64,000 nucleotides of DNA from the NCBI RefSeq assembly GCF_002775205.1, contig NC_036450.1:18371479-18435478 (forward strand), read 5' to 3'. The stretch is from Xiphophorus maculatus. Taxonomy: Eukaryota; Chordata; Actinopteri; Cyprinodontiformes; Poeciliidae. This document shows, one piece after another, positions 63,801 through 64,000 of the stretch (position 1 is its first letter; each line of letters begins with the position of its first letter). The notes beneath the pieces are model-generated. The model had not been told where the DNA came from and did no database searches. It saw only the letters and a program-made list of their open reading frames with translations. The position numbers were made by a program, and so were the translations under genes.

Positions 63801-64000
63801 TAACTTTTTGAGTAGCACTCCTCAAACAATCCTTGATGAAGGACGCAGAGCTTATTGTAAGACATACCACCCTTTATTAAATGCACAGTATCACAAGAAA
63901 CATTTCCAGTAATTGTGGATAAGCTACTCACATGATGCACAAAGCATTGAATTGATTGATAGAACTGGCTGATTAAAGCAGGATCAAATCTGCCAGAAGC
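60801..64000. other. Downstream intergenic DNA
   Basis: AT-rich, no exon or conserved protein recognised on either strand. A possible transposase scrap lies at about 63415-63530. Confidence 0.5.
63415..63530 (+). mobile_element. Possible Tc1 transposase C-terminal scrap
   Basis: The + frame reads IPIGKFWTMLKSQV then KPPNLNEL, resembling the NPIENLW...PxNLxEL region near the last catalytic residue of Tc1 transposases. Too short to be sure. Confidence 0.3.

Overview
The window is vertebrate nuclear DNA, most likely from a percomorph-type teleost. It is AT-rich and intron-dense, full of fish interspersed repeats (decayed Tc1/mariner copies, MITEs, a LINE 3' end), and carries two genes on the + strand whose spliced products can be read in full. 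I cannot name the species.

Region by region: 1-2.8 kb is upstream DNA with no recognisable gene. A short GC-rich promoter zone (about 2.84-3.08 kb) leads into itga1 (integrin alpha-1, collagen/laminin receptor). Its 30 coding exons run from 3080 to 47745. Joining them keeps phase at every junction and gives 1178 codons plus stop. Intron 1 is 17.4 kb; the stalk-domain exons 19-28 are packed into under 3 kb. After about 3 kb of 3'UTR and intergenic DNA comes kcmf1 (ZZ/C2H2 zinc-finger E3 ubiquitin ligase), 7 coding exons from 50807 to 59546, 389 codons plus stop, with a long 3'UTR. From about 60.8 to 64 kb I see no gene, only one possible transposase scrap.

The two genes are not functionally linked: itga1 is a type I membrane receptor alpha chain that pairs with beta-1 integrin, and kcmf1 is an intracellular ubiquitin ligase. 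The order itga1-kcmf1 differs from human, where ITGA1 neighbours ITGA2 and carries PELO in its first intron; neither is seen here.

The most unusual items are: (1) a 1156-bp foldback element in itga1 intron 1 with 6-bp target duplications, arms of 216 and 426 bp that differ by exactly five 42-bp minisatellite units, and a LINE 3' end in its loop; (2) a 115-bp AT-AC (U12-type) intron in kcmf1 with 5' splice site, branch site and AC end all visible; (3) a GC-AG intron in itga1; (4) a 99-bp stop-free, in-frame itga1 intron that could be retained; (5) an integrin alpha-1 cytoplasmic tail and an I-domain specificity residue unlike the human protein.
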